Shown here: positions 49,173 through 58,092 of the stretch, piece by piece
Layout of the letters: each line of letters opens with the position of its first letter
How positions within the stretch are numbered: position 1 is the first letter of the stretch
Assembly (NCBI RefSeq): GCF_031954525.1
Contig: NZ_CP134867.1
Coordinates: forward strand, 3,596,001 to 3,660,000
Length of the DNA stretch: 64,000 bases
Direction: 5' to 3'
Source: Dyella sp. BiH032
Lineage (GTDB): Bacteria > Pseudomonadota > Gammaproteobacteria > Xanthomonadales > Rhodanobacteraceae
Position numbers and translations under genes: made by a program
The notes under the pieces: model-generated
Told to the model about the DNA's origin: nothing
What the model saw: only the letters and a program-made list of their open reading frames with translations
The model's database searches: none

Positions 49173-49197
49173 CTGTGTCACTCCCTGACCTGTGCCG

Positions 49198-49518
49198 TCA
49201 TGCTTCGTCTTGCCACAGCACCACCCGGGTGGCCTGCAGCGGTGCCTTCGGCGAAGCCCCATCGAATGTCGCCACGCCAGGAAACCGCGATTCCAGCGCG
49301 TTGATGACGGAAAGGAAACCCTCATCCGTTTCGCAAATGGACAGGAGGCGGCCGCTGCGATCCGCCAACACGACGTGCAACCTGTCGCTAGTGAGCGCAT
49401 CGACGTTGCGCGCCTCGATCCTGCAAACCTCGCGCAGATCGATGCTCTTGCGCCAGAACCATCCTGCCTTGCGTATCAGCCGGTCCGCTTCCAGGACCAC
49501 CCTGGTCCGGTCATGCAT
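49198..49518 (-). CDS. Hypothetical protein, possible immunity-type fold
   Basis: 106 residues. It reads as a small alpha/beta protein: KSIDLREVCRIEARNVDALT, then RLHVVLADRSGRLLSICETDEGF and a late RFPGVATFDG...VVLWQ. This strand pattern resembles small immunity-type proteins, but I cannot name the family with confidence. First gene of the three-gene operon. Two ATG codons lie four bases apart in different frames; 49518 is in frame. Confidence 0.6.
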   Translation of the reverse strand: MHDRTRVVLEADRLIRKAGWFWRKSIDLREVCRIEARNVDALTSDRLHVVLADRSGRLLSICETDEGFLSVINALESRFPGVATFDGASPKAPLQATRVVLWQDEA

Positions 49519-49541
49519 CGCCCATCCCCCGCGATCGGCGT

Positions 49542-49919
49542 TCAACCGTTCCTGGTCCGGCCGCCCTTTCGCCGGGCGGCTTTCACCCTCTCTTCCATCT
49601 GCACCTTGTACGCACCCATCAATGCCGGTAGCAGTCCGGGGAAGCGTTCGTTGATTTCCGCGCAACGCGTGGTGTTGCGCATTTCCACGCCATGGCGCTC
49701 GCTGCGGATCAGCCCGGCCTCGCGCAGCGCGCGGAAATGCTGGGACAGCGTAGACTTTGGAATCTCGCGGTTTTCCAGCTGCAGGAACGCCGAACAATTG
49801 TTGCCGCGCTCGCTACTGGCCAGCCCGGCATAGATGGCTGCCCGCACCGGGTCGGCCAGCGCGTGGAGGATGCCCTCCACGGTGACGTCGTCGATCGATG
49901 GGTGAACGAGGGGTCTCAT
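49542..49919 (-). CDS. ArsR-family repressor
   Basis: 125-residue winged-helix regulator: ILHALADPVRAAIYAGLASS, IPKSTLSQHFRALREAGLIRSERHGVEMRNT, with a basic C-terminal tail (RVKAARRKGGRTRNG). It lacks an obvious metal site apart from single cysteines. Divergent from the SDR gene; an 11-bp-arm inverted repeat over the SDR -10 region is its likely operator. Confidence 0.84.
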   Translation of the reverse strand: MRPLVHPSIDDVTVEGILHALADPVRAAIYAGLASSERGNNCSAFLQLENREIPKSTLSQHFRALREAGLIRSERHGVEMRNTTRCAEINERFPGLLPALMGAYKVQMEERVKAARRKGGRTRNG

Positions 49920-49940
49920 GGGCGGCCATCTTACCAGCCC

Positions 49941-49969
49941 TTGACTTGGAGTTCGTTAGTTCATATGTT
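49941..49969 (+). promoter_or_regulatory. Sigma-70-like promoter of the SDR gene
   Basis: TTGACT, 17 bases, TATGTT: a good -35, ideal spacing and a fair -10 (49964-49969). The SDR ATG is 62 bases on. The downstream half overlaps the ArsR-type operator. Confidence 0.6.
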
Positions 49970-49982
49970 GCGAACTATCGAA
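49952..49982. promoter_or_regulatory. Inverted repeat operator between arsR and SDR genes
   Basis: TTCGTTAGTTC (49952-49962) and GAACTATCGAA (49972-49982) are inverted repeats with 10 of 11 bases paired and a 9-base spacer. It covers the -10 box of the SDR promoter, fitting repression. Confidence 0.72.
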
Positions 49983-50030
49983 TTTCTGAACCGGGCAGTT
50001 CGCCCTTCCCCCACTGACAGGAAATCCGTC

Positions 50031-50777
50031 ATGAGCAAGCTCAAAGGCAAAGTCGCGCTGGTCACCGGCGCCTCCAAGGGCATCGGCGCCGGCATCGCCA
50101 AGGCGCTCGCCGCCGAAGGCGCCGCCGTCGTCGTCAACTACGCGTCCAGCAAGGCCGGCGCGGACGCCGTGGTCGAGGAGATCACCAAGGCCGGCGGCAA
50201 GGCCGTCGCCGTCAAGGGCGACGTCGCCAAGGCCGCCGACGCGCAGGCCATCGCCGACGCCGCCGTCAAGGAATTCGGCCGGCTGGACATTCTGGTGAAC
50301 AACTCCGGCGTGTACGAGTTCTCCCCGCTGGAGCAGATCACCGAGGAGCATTTCCGCAAGCAGTTCGACGTGAACGTGCTGGGCCTGCTGCTGACCACCC
50401 AGGCCGCGGCCAAGCACATGGGCCAGGGCGGCAGCGTCATCAACATCGGTTCGCTGGTGACCCGCATCGTGCCGCCAGCCAGCGCGGTCTACTCCGGCAC
50501 CAAAGGCGCGGTGGACGCCATTACCGGCGTGCTGTCCCGCGAGCTGGGCCCGCGCCAGATCCGCGTCAATGCGCTCAATCCCGGCATGGTGGAAACCGAA
50601 GGCACCCACACCGCCGGCTTCATCGGCTCGGACTTCCATAAGGAAGCGGTCGCCCACACTCCGCTGGGCCGCATCGGCCAGCCGCAGGACATCGCTTCGA
50701 TCGCGGTCTTCCTCGCTTCCGACGACTCGTACTGGCTGACCGGCGAGAAGCTCTACGCCGGCGGCGGCGTCCGCTGA
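50031..50777 (+). CDS. Short-chain dehydrogenase/reductase
   Basis: 248-residue classical SDR. The NAD(P) loop TGASKGIG is at 12-19, the NNSG motif follows (LDILVNNSG), and the catalytic Ser and YxxxK are in INIGSLVTR and VYSGTKGA. The C-terminus (PQDIASIAVFLASDDSYWLTGEKLYAGGG) is typical of 3-oxoacyl-ACP reductase/glucose-1-dehydrogenase-like members. Substrate not predictable. Controlled by the divergent ArsR protein, as the promoter layout suggests. Confidence 0.87.
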   Translation: MSKLKGKVALVTGASKGIGAGIAKALAAEGAAVVVNYASSKAGADAVVEEITKAGGKAVAVKGDVAKAADAQAIADAAVKEFGRLDILVNNSGVYEFSPLEQITEEHFRKQFDVNVLGLLLTTQAAAKHMGQGGSVINIGSLVTRIVPPASAVYSGTKGAVDAITGVLSRELGPRQIRVNALNPGMVETEGTHTAGFIGSDFHKEAVAHTPLGRIGQPQDIASIAVFLASDDSYWLTGEKLYAGGGVR

Positions 50778-50790
50778 GCGAGTACTCGCA

Positions 50791-50824
50791 CATTGCCCCT
50801 CTTCCTCGCGGGAGAGGGGCAATG
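50791..50824 (+). terminator. Hairpin after the SDR gene
   Basis: CATTGCCCCTC (50791-50801) pairs perfectly with GAGGGGCAATG (50814-50824), 11 bp, 12-base loop, 14 bases after the stop. No T run; likely a terminator or mRNA-end hairpin between the convergent SDR and MBL genes. Confidence 0.55.
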
Positions 50825-50853
50825 CTCGAAGATCGACGCCGCGGCCCGGTTGC

Positions 50854-51756
50854 TCAACCGTGAGATACCCAAGGCATCCACGCGTACCCTTTGCCCTCTC
50901 GCCGCACCCGGCCGACACCGGGGAACGGCGCATGCGCCGCCGCCAACCAGTCGCCGCGTTCCGCCGCTTCGGCAAGCAGACGCTCCCGCGCATCGCTGGC
51001 ACGCGACGGCTCGCTGTCGTAGCGGATGGCTAGCCGCGGCTCGGCCAACTGCAGCGGTGCTACGTGCAGTACATCGCCACAGACGATCAGGCGCCCCTCT
51101 CCGCTCTCCATGGAGAATCCGGCGTGGCCCGCCGTATGGCCTTCCAGCGCCACCGCGTGGATCCCGGGTACCGGTTCGTCGCCGGGTGCGAATGTGCGGA
51201 AGTGATCGGCGGCGACATAAGGCTCGATGGATGCGTTGGCTCCATCGAACGTAGCGCGCACGCTTTCATCGACGAGCGCCTTGCGGGCACCGTCACGCCA
51301 GAATGCCGCCTCGCGCGCGTCGGCCCAGACGGTCGCAGCGGGAAAAACCATGTGCCCCGCACGCGCGATGCCGCCGACGTGGTCTGGGTGGAGATGCGTG
51401 AGCAGTACCGTGTCGACCTTTTCGGGCCCATATCCCGCGGTGCGCAGGGCGATCTCCAATCGCCCCAGACCGGGGCCCTGCAAGTCGCCCGCACCGGCGT
51501 CCACCAGCACTAAGGCTTCGCCCATCTCGATCAGGAAGGCGTTGACCGCGCTACGCACCACCGCCGGAAGGCCGGCTCGTGCCAGCGAATGGCTGACATG
51601 GCCCGGACGCTCCCCGATCAACAGCCGCTCCGCCGGCAAGTCGAAATCGCCGTCCGAAAGCGCAACCAGCTTGATGTTGCCCAGCTCGATCGGGACAAAG
51701 CAGTGGCGCGCCGACGCACCAGCGACGGCATGGCGAAGGGTGGCAGGCGGGCACAT
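50854..51756 (-). CDS. MBL-fold metallohydrolase
   Basis: 300-residue metallo-beta-lactamase-fold hydrolase. The dinuclear metal motif is HLHPDH at 121-126, with the third His in GHTAGHAGF and the Asp in VCGDVLH. The N-terminus (VPIELGNIKLVALSDGDFDLPAERL) is of the kind found in quorum-quenching-lactonase-like and methyl-parathion-hydrolase-like members, without a signal peptide. The reaction could be lactone or ester hydrolysis. About 110 bases separate it from the LysR gene on the same strand. Confidence 0.84.
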   Translation of the reverse strand: MCPPATLRHAVAGASARHCFVPIELGNIKLVALSDGDFDLPAERLLIGERPGHVSHSLARAGLPAVVRSAVNAFLIEMGEALVLVDAGAGDLQGPGLGRLEIALRTAGYGPEKVDTVLLTHLHPDHVGGIARAGHMVFPAATVWADAREAAFWRDGARKALVDESVRATFDGANASIEPYVAADHFRTFAPGDEPVPGIHAVALEGHTAGHAGFSMESGEGRLIVCGDVLHVAPLQLAEPRLAIRYDSEPSRASDARERLLAEAAERGDWLAAAHAPFPGVGRVRREGKGYAWMPWVSHG

Positions 51757-51864
51757 GGCGGTTCCTCGTCACAGGGAGGAGCCCAGCATGGAGGGCACGC
51801 CACGCTGCGAACACTTAGGAAAACGTACCGGGGCCGTTCATGCCTGTAAGGGTGCCGAGCCTGG

Positions 51865-52713
51865 TCAGCCAGCGAGACATTGCACGGCGAGGTTCGCCAT
51901 CGCGCGCAGGCGATCCATCCGCCTCAGGTCCTGGTGATATCCCATCCAGACGTCACGTCCGGGCGGCGCTTCGCCCAGATCCAATTCGCGCAGGCCTGGC
52001 ATGTTCTCGCCGATCGGACGCGGCAACACGGCGATCCCCATCCCACGTGCGCACAACCGTGCCTGCACTTCGCGGCTGTTGGTGGTGAGCACCGTCCGTG
52101 CCCGCGGCAGGCGCTGGCACAGCCACGGCACGTCCGGGTAACTCAGACGGGACGTATCCATGACCAGCAGTGCCGCGCCTTCGCCATTGGCCGCGGGCTC
52201 CAAGGCGTCGCTGGCCACGTATGCCGCGTAAGGCACCCGCATAAGTCTGCGCTGCACGATGTCGGCTTCATCGAATGGCACCACGCGGAACACGATATCC
52301 GCCTCGCGCCGCGACAGGTCGAACAGCCGCGTGCCGGCGATCATCTCGGGCACGATATGTGGATGTTGGCGGCCTAATGCCTGCAGCACGGGCGGCAGAA
52401 CGTAGGCCGCAAACCATGCGGGCGAGGAGATGCGCAGCACGCCTTCGGGCCGCTCGTCCTCGCCGGCCAGGCGTCGTTGCATCGCCAGCGCGCTCGCCTC
52501 CATGTCCTCCGCCAGGCGCAGCACCGCTTCGCCGGCTTCGGTCAGCACGGCACCCTCGTTATGGCGCTGGAATAGCACCTGCCCTGTCGCCGCCTCCAAG
52601 GCACGCAGCCTTCGTCCTACGGTGGGATGGCTGATGCCCAGGGCGCGCGCGGCCGCGCCGAGCGATCGCTGGCGCGCCACTGCGAGAAAGATCCGTACGT
52701 CGCTCCATTCCAT
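51865..52713 (-). CDS. LysR-family regulator
   Basis: 282-residue LysR regulator: WSDVRIFLAVARQRSLGAAA, RALGISHPTVGRRLRALEAATG for the winged helix, then the effector domain (GVLRISSPAWFAAYVLPPVL). The opening MEWSDVR supports ATG 52713. It is upstream of and co-directional with the MBL gene. VGRRLRALE is typical of the group that regulates single neighbouring targets. Confidence 0.84.
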   Translation of the reverse strand: MEWSDVRIFLAVARQRSLGAAARALGISHPTVGRRLRALEAATGQVLFQRHNEGAVLTEAGEAVLRLAEDMEASALAMQRRLAGEDERPEGVLRISSPAWFAAYVLPPVLQALGRQHPHIVPEMIAGTRLFDLSRREADIVFRVVPFDEADIVQRRLMRVPYAAYVASDALEPAANGEGAALLVMDTSRLSYPDVPWLCQRLPRARTVLTTNSREVQARLCARGMGIAVLPRPIGENMPGLRELDLGEAPPGRDVWMGYHQDLRRMDRLRAMANLAVQCLAG

Positions 52714-52792
52714 AGACGCATACCCGTCATTCGAGGCGGCAATGTGCGGCATGGCCGATGGCGAAGCAATGCCGGCCGCGCGCGCCCGCCGT

Positions 52793-53296
52793 TCAGGACT
52801 GCGCTTTCGGCCACCACCAGAACCACAGCAGATGCCGGTCCGGTCGCCGCTTCCGGGCCGTGCCGATGGCGAAGTCGCCGTCGCCGCGAAGCATCGCTTC
52901 GACTGATGCGCGCACCTCCCTCATCCGCGCCTCGCCCAGGACGCACTCCAGCACATCGCCATCCGCCACCAGACTCCAATCCTCGTGATCCTGCGCGTAG
53001 CGCAGCCGCCACCTCGCCGGAGCGATGACTGGCGTGTCGCGATGGTTCGGCACGCGCAGGATGGCCGGCGTCGGATGCATGACCTTCAGGGTCCGATAGA
53101 GCGAAACGTCGTTCACTTCGGTCAGTAGGTCGATCAGCGCCAGCAGCGAACGCCCGCCGTCCGCATCCGCGGTGACGTGCCAGCCATCGAAGCCACGGGC
53201 GTTGCCGGTATATCGCCACACCGACACGGTGCCGTGCTGCTTCCAGTGAACGAGCGCCGCTGTCTTCGCCTGGCGCGTTGGCATGCCCTGCTCCAT
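52793..53296 (-). CDS. Hypothetical protein
   Basis: 167 residues, cytoplasmic by composition, with Trp-rich strands (VSVWRYTGNARGFDGWHVTADADG, RWRLRYAQDHEDWSLVADGD) and a C-terminal RHLLWFWWWPKAQS. No recognised family. The regular strand pattern and balanced length suggest a real gene, but expression is not shown by any clear promoter. Confidence 0.6.
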   Translation of the reverse strand: MEQGMPTRQAKTAALVHWKQHGTVSVWRYTGNARGFDGWHVTADADGGRSLLALIDLLTEVNDVSLYRTLKVMHPTPAILRVPNHRDTPVIAPARWRLRYAQDHEDWSLVADGDVLECVLGEARMREVRASVEAMLRGDGDFAIGTARKRRPDRHLLWFWWWPKAQS

Positions 53297-53521
53297 CGAT
53301 TCCCCCTTGCCGGATCGCCCAGGCGTGCACGCACGCCATGCATCCAGTCATCCCCCACCACGATACCCGACGAAGGATGGACCGGCCCGGGGCCTCGGCG
53401 CGTCGCCGGCATGACATGCCAACCTGAAGTGGTCATATCGAAAGATCAAAAAGTGGCTATTTCGGCGAACCACTTCGGCGCGTAGTTTGCGCTCACACAC
53501 CCCGAACTCAAAGGATCCGCC

Positions 53522-54655
53522 ATGCAAGCGCCGGTGAGGATACTGCTCAGCTCCGCCATCGCCATCACCATCGCCCTCGGGCTCGCGCTCGCACCCGCAT
53601 GGGCCGGCGAGACCTCGGTTCCCGCGCCGGCGTTCGCCGATGGCAGCCATGATTTCGATTTCAATCTCGGTACGTGGCACACGCACATCCGGCGCCTGAA
53701 GCAGCCGCTATCCGGACACGCCGACTGGGACGAGATGCGCGGCACCGTCACGGTGAATCCGATCTGGGGCGGCAAGGCGCAAGTCGAGGAAATCGAAGCG
53801 GATGGCGAAGCAGGACGCTTCGAAGGCATGACGGTGTTCCTCTACGATCCGGACGCCCGTCAATGGCGCCAGTACTTTGCCGACAGCAACGACGGCACGC
53901 TGGAAACACCATCGGTCGGCCGCTTCGCGCACGATCGCGGCGAGTTCTACAGCCAGGAGCTGTATCGGGGCCGCGCCGTGCTGGTGCGCGGCGTATGGAC
54001 GGTAACCTCGCCGAATACGCACCGCTATGAGCAGGCGTACTCCGAGGACGGCGGCAAGACCTGGGAGGCGAACTTCATCGCCGATCTCGCGCGCGTCAAG
54101 CCGGGCGAAGCTGTTACCGCAATGAAGCCCGTCGCCGACACGCCGGGGCAGCACGACTTCGACTGGCAGCTTGGCCAGTGGGACATCCACATGTCGCGCC
54201 TCGAACACCCACTTGCGAACCGCAACGACTGGACCACGCTCGAAGGCAGCGTGCGTGTGCGCAAGCTGTGGAACGGCCGCGCCAACCTCGCCGAGATCGA
54301 CAGCCGGGGCCCGTCCGGCCGCCTGGAGTTTCTCTCGCTGCGCCTGTTCGACCCCAAGGCGCACCAGTGGAGCCTGAACTTCGTCAGCAGCAACCGAGGT
54401 GTGTTCAGCGCGCCGATGATCGGCGCCTTCGCCAATGGGCGCGGCGATTTCTACGACCAGGAGCCCTACGAGGGCAAAGCGATCCTGGCGCGCTTTTCGT
54501 TCCTCGAACTTGCGCACGGCTCGAACCGCGACGAGCAGGCGTTCTCCGCGGACGGCGGCAAGACCTGGGAAGTGGATTGGGTCAATACATCGAAACGAAC
54601 GTCTGCCGCGGCGGAGAAAAACGCGTTCGCCGCACGCGCGCCGCATTGGCCGTAA
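53522..54655 (+). CDS. Secreted protein with two tandem DUF1579-like domains
   Basis: 377-residue exported protein: signal peptide to about residue 28, then two homologous ~150-residue units at about 42-195 and 209-355. Matching blocks are HDFDFNLGTWHTHIRRL / HDFDWQLGQWDIHMSRL, ADW / NDW, W-GKA / WNGRA, and RYEQAYSEDGGKTWEANF / RDEQAFSADGGKTWEVDW. The fold is probably the calycin-like barrel of DUF1579. The repeat shows an internal duplication. Function unknown; no adjacent partner. Confidence 0.78.
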   Translation: MQAPVRILLSSAIAITIALGLALAPAWAGETSVPAPAFADGSHDFDFNLGTWHTHIRRLKQPLSGHADWDEMRGTVTVNPIWGGKAQVEEIEADGEAGRFEGMTVFLYDPDARQWRQYFADSNDGTLETPSVGRFAHDRGEFYSQELYRGRAVLVRGVWTVTSPNTHRYEQAYSEDGGKTWEANFIADLARVKPGEAVTAMKPVADTPGQHDFDWQLGQWDIHMSRLEHPLANRNDWTTLEGSVRVRKLWNGRANLAEIDSRGPSGRLEFLSLRLFDPKAHQWSLNFVSSNRGVFSAPMIGAFANGRGDFYDQEPYEGKAILARFSFLELAHGSNRDEQAFSADGGKTWEVDWVNTSKRTSAAAEKNAFAARAPHWP

Positions 54656-54868
54656 GTCGCACCGACACCACGCCATCCCTCGCATGGAAGAAGGACGCGA
54701 CGCGCGGAGCATCATTGCCCGCGCAACGAGCCTGGCCACCGCTCGAACTCCTACAACTCGACCGCGCGTAGGCGTTCGCTGCAAGCCCGCGCTGGCTCGG
54801 CGCAAACATCATGTCTGCGTGACGGCGATGGGCTACATTGCGCCCACCCACCCACGCCAGAGGTCGTC

Positions 54869-55057
54869 ATGTCCGCATCCCCGCCCGAAGGACTGCCCCG
54901 CTATCGCCTGCTCACCGGCAAGGACGACGCCAGCTTCTGTCGCCGCGTCTCCGAGGCGCTCGACATGGGCTACGTGCTGTACGGCTCGCCGGCGGCCACC
55001 TTCAACGGCGACCACGTCGTCGTCGCGCAGGCCATTGTCTGGCCCGAGCGCGATTGA
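54869..55057 (+). CDS. DUF1737 small protein
   Basis: 62 residues: YRLLTGKDDASFCRRVSEALDMGYVLYGSPAATFNGDHVVVAQAIVW is the DUF1737 pattern, in which a sulfhydryl and a Gly-Ser loop are conserved. Found widely in proteobacteria; function unknown. The gene is bounded by short gaps of about 200 bases that carry nothing I can identify. Confidence 0.78.
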   Translation: MSASPPEGLPRYRLLTGKDDASFCRRVSEALDMGYVLYGSPAATFNGDHVVVAQAIVWPERD

Positions 55058-55260
55058 ATGGCTCGGCGGCTCCGCCTTCCTCGTCTTGATGCTCTGGATC
55101 AGCTGAGCGTGCACCCACAGCCTCGTGAAGGCGCGCATGCCGTCCTCGCCAATCTCCATTCGCGGAATCCGTCGTCGTAGTTCCGCATTCCCGCGAATGC
55201 ACTTTCACCGGGGCGTTATGCAGGCGCCGTCGCCACGCGGCGGCTCAGGCGAAACCAACC

Positions 55261-55512
55261 TTACAGCAGGCCTAACGCGCTCGCGGCGGACTCGGCCGCG
55301 CGCATCGCCGACGCGCGGCTGCGCGCGACATCGCCGCGAATATATGCGTCCGCACCGGAAGCCAGCACCTCCCATTCCCAGGCGGACTGGTCGCGCGCCG
55401 GCCATACCGCCAGCGACAATGCCTCGCCCGGACGCGTCGCCGCATTCAGTTCGCGCAACCACACCTCATACCCGGCCATGCTGGCCGCGCGCCAATCGAT
55501 GTTGCCGCTCAT
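55261..55512 (-). CDS. Small hypothetical protein
   Basis: 83 residues: an N-terminal part with Trp-rich strands (GYEVWLRELN, LSLAVWPARDQSAWEWEVL) then a helix rich in Ala/Ser (DVARSRASAMRAAESAASALG). It looks like a compact one-domain protein of a type often annotated only as hypothetical. GGAGGTGAGCG precedes ATG 55512, a good ribosome site. Confidence 0.62.
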   Translation of the reverse strand: MSGNIDWRAASMAGYEVWLRELNAATRPGEALSLAVWPARDQSAWEWEVLASGADAYIRGDVARSRASAMRAAESAASALGLL

Positions 55513-55875
55513 CGCTCACCTCCACGGAATGGCCGAGGCGATTCACCGGCTTCGGCCGACCGCCAAGTTAACCATGGCTCTCCATCACGACTAGCCGGCC
55601 ATGCGTACATGGACTTGTTAGCGTGGCTCATCAATCCGCGCGGATGGCGGCCGGCCGGTTCACTGCCACGGCATCCCTCCGGTCACATCGTCGAGGGCCG
55701 CCGATCATGCCATTCGTGACGGGTGGCGGTCATGCGGCCTTTCCGTCGCGCGGCATTTTTTTGCGATATCCGCCGCGCCGCTTTACGTTTTGCGGTGCTT
55801 GCGCCTGTGCCCTGCTCTTCAACGATGACGGCACCGATACGATCCTTCGATACCAACACCGGGAGAGGGTTCGCG
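55513..55875. other. Intergenic region before the GH39 gene
   Basis: 363 bases between divergent genes. No reading frame here looks coding, and I find no clear hairpin or direct repeat. CGGGAGAGGG lies a few bases before the GH39 start and may serve as its ribosome site. Confidence 0.4.
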
Positions 55876-57453
55876 ATGACATGGAGCAAACCATGGGCCA
55901 CTGCGGCGGCGCTCACGCTCGCACTGGCGCTGCCGGGCCAGCCTCGCGCAGCCGATGCGGCTATCCGCGCGATTGCCATCGACGTCACCAAGCCCACCAC
56001 GCTGCGCAGCGGTTTCGAGACCTTCTCCATCGGTTCGGACTACCCCGGCACCTTGCTGCGCGATGACAGCCTGGCACAGCTCAAGACGGTGCAGGAGGAA
56101 CTGGGTTTCCGCTACATCCGCTTCCACGCAATCTTCCATGACGTGCTGGGCACGTACCGGGAGGAACACGGCAGGCCCGTCTACGACTGGGCGAAGATCG
56201 ACGCGCTCTACGACCGCCTGCTCGCCATGGGCATCCGTCCCTTCGTCGAACTCGGCTTCACGCCGGAAGCGATGAAGACGTCGGATCAGCACATCTTCTA
56301 CTGGAAGGGCAACACTTCGCATCCGGATCCGACGAAGTGGGCCGCTCTGGTCGAAGCCTTCGCGCGCCATCTCGAACAGCGCTACGGCCGCGACGAGGTA
56401 CGCCGCTGGTATTTCGAAGTCTGGAACGAACCGAACCTGGCCGGTTTCTGGGAAGGCGCCGATCGGGCCGCCTATTTCGCGCTCTACGACACCACGGCAC
56501 GCGCACTCAAGCAGGTCGATCCGCAACTGCGGGTGGGCGGCCCCGCCACCGCAGGCGCCGCCTGGGTGCCGGAGTTCATCGCTCACGTGACGAAGGCTGA
56601 GGTGCCGATCGATTTCGTCACCACACATACCTATGGCGTCGACGGCGGTTTCCTGGACGAGAACGGCAAGGAGGACACCAAGCTCTCGACCTCGCCCGAC
56701 GCCATCGTCGGCGACGTTCGGCGCGTGCGGGAACAGATCCAGTCGTCCGCACGCCCCGGACTGCCGCTGTATTTCACTGAGTGGAGTACCAGCTACACGC
56801 CGCGCGATGCGGTGCACGACTCGTATGTGAGCGCGGCCTACATCCTCAGCAAGCTCAAGGCGACCGACGGCCTCGCGCAAGGCATGAGCTACTGGACGTT
56901 CAGCGACCTGTTCGAGGAACCCGGCCCGCCCACGGCACCGTTCCAGGGCGGCTTCGGCCTGGTCAATCCGCAGGGCATCCGCAAGCCGGCGTACTTCGCC
57001 TACAAATATCTCCACGAACTAGGGAAGCGCGCGCTGCCGTCGAGCGACGACGAAAGTGTCGTGACCTGGGACGGGAAAACGCTCAAGGCGCTGGTGTGGC
57101 ACTTCCGGCAACCCGAACAGGCGCAGAGCAACCGTTCGTTCTACACGCGCGTGCAACCCGCCGCGCCCGCGCCGGACGTCCGCCTGGAATTGGGCGGGCT
57201 GCCACCCGGCCATTATCGGGTGTCGATCCGGCGCACCGGCTTCGATGCCAACGACGCCTATACCGCCTACCTGCGCATGGGTTCGCCGTCGGCATTGAGC
57301 GCGGCGCAGCTGCGTCAGCTAAGTGACTTGACCACCGACAAACCGTCGACGAGCGAACTGCGCGTCGGCAAGTCCGGTACCGCCAAAGTCGCGCTGCCGA
57401 TGCGCGACAACGACGTCGTGCTATTGGAATTGGCACCCGTGGCCCGGCCGTGA
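55876..57453 (+). CDS. Secreted glycoside hydrolase, GH39-type (beta-xylosidase-like)
   Basis: 525-residue exported enzyme: signal peptide to about residue 26, then a TIM barrel. WNEPN carries the acid/base Glu185 and FTEWS the nucleophile Glu302, the arrangement of clan GH-A family 39. A beta-sandwich follows (about 410-520). GH39 members release xylose or iduronate-type sugars from oligosaccharides. No other polysaccharide gene is adjacent, so substrate stays open. ATG 55876 opens the signal peptide. Confidence 0.84.
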   Translation: MTWSKPWATAAALTLALALPGQPRAADAAIRAIAIDVTKPTTLRSGFETFSIGSDYPGTLLRDDSLAQLKTVQEELGFRYIRFHAIFHDVLGTYREEHGRPVYDWAKIDALYDRLLAMGIRPFVELGFTPEAMKTSDQHIFYWKGNTSHPDPTKWAALVEAFARHLEQRYGRDEVRRWYFEVWNEPNLAGFWEGADRAAYFALYDTTARALKQVDPQLRVGGPATAGAAWVPEFIAHVTKAEVPIDFVTTHTYGVDGGFLDENGKEDTKLSTSPDAIVGDVRRVREQIQSSARPGLPLYFTEWSTSYTPRDAVHDSYVSAAYILSKLKATDGLAQGMSYWTFSDLFEEPGPPTAPFQGGFGLVNPQGIRKPAYFAYKYLHELGKRALPSSDDESVVTWDGKTLKALVWHFRQPEQAQSNRSFYTRVQPAAPAPDVRLELGGLPPGHYRVSIRRTGFDANDAYTAYLRMGSPSALSAAQLRQLSDLTTDKPSTSELRVGKSGTAKVALPMRDNDVVLLELAPVARP

Positions 57454-57532
57454 ATTGCTGCCGACTGATCCACGCATGGCCGACCCGGCCGGCAAGCAGC
57501 CAAAGTCCGTATCCGATGGTGTGCGACGCCCC

Positions 57533-57592
57533 CCACTTCTCCTTCTCCCCTCCGGGGAGAAGGCCGGGATGAGGGGCGGGTGCTCGCGGGAA
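57533..57592 (-). repeat. Fragment of the mosaic hairpin element, inverted
   Basis: On the minus strand this matches the first module of copies A and B (GCGAGCACCCGCCCCTCATC, then the CCTTCTCCCC/GGGGAGAAGG hairpin at 57541-57563). No further modules follow. Confidence 0.75.
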
Positions 57593-57707
57593 CGCGGCTA
57601 AATCCATAGCGCCCGCAGTTGGGCCGAAGCCGCAGGTCGCCCAAACAGATACCTGGCGCGTAGCCGGCACCGTCGGAGTTCGCTGACGCTTACCCAACCT
57701 CGATCGC

Positions 57708-58043
57708 TCAAGACGCAAAGTCCGAATAGATCGATAGCGCGAAGAGCACCATGGAAAGCTGAAGAAGCAGCTTCTCGGCAAACCCCATGCCGGTGCCACG
57801 CCGATGGAAATCCGTGGCGATCTGCCCCGGTGTCCATCTGAGGAATTTCCAGCGGCGGCCGATCGACATGCCGCCAATCCAGCATGCCACTCCCGCCAAG
57901 GCGAACAAGCGGCCACGCACGGCACCCGTTCGCGCCCAGGCCAGGGACACGAAAACGACTGCACACCCGATGGCCACGATGAACAGGCCGACGCTACGCC
58001 GGTCGTAAAGGCCAAGCCATTCCCGCATTGTCATGCTCCGCAT
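57708..58043 (-). CDS. Small membrane protein
   Basis: 111 residues with three likely helices: SVGLFIVAIGCAVVFVSLAWA, GRLFALAGVACWIGGMSIG and EKLLLQLSMVLFALSIYSDF. No family recognised. ATG 58034 (three codons in) is an alternative start. It is co-directional with the HxlR regulator upstream (gap 49 bases), and may share its transcript. Confidence 0.62.
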   Translation of the reverse strand: MRSMTMREWLGLYDRRSVGLFIVAIGCAVVFVSLAWARTGAVRGRLFALAGVACWIGGMSIGRRWKFLRWTPGQIATDFHRRGTGMGFAEKLLLQLSMVLFALSIYSDFAS

Positions 58044-58092
58044 TCGGCGACTGGCGGATCATAGGCCATACGCATCCACGGTCACCCTCGCT

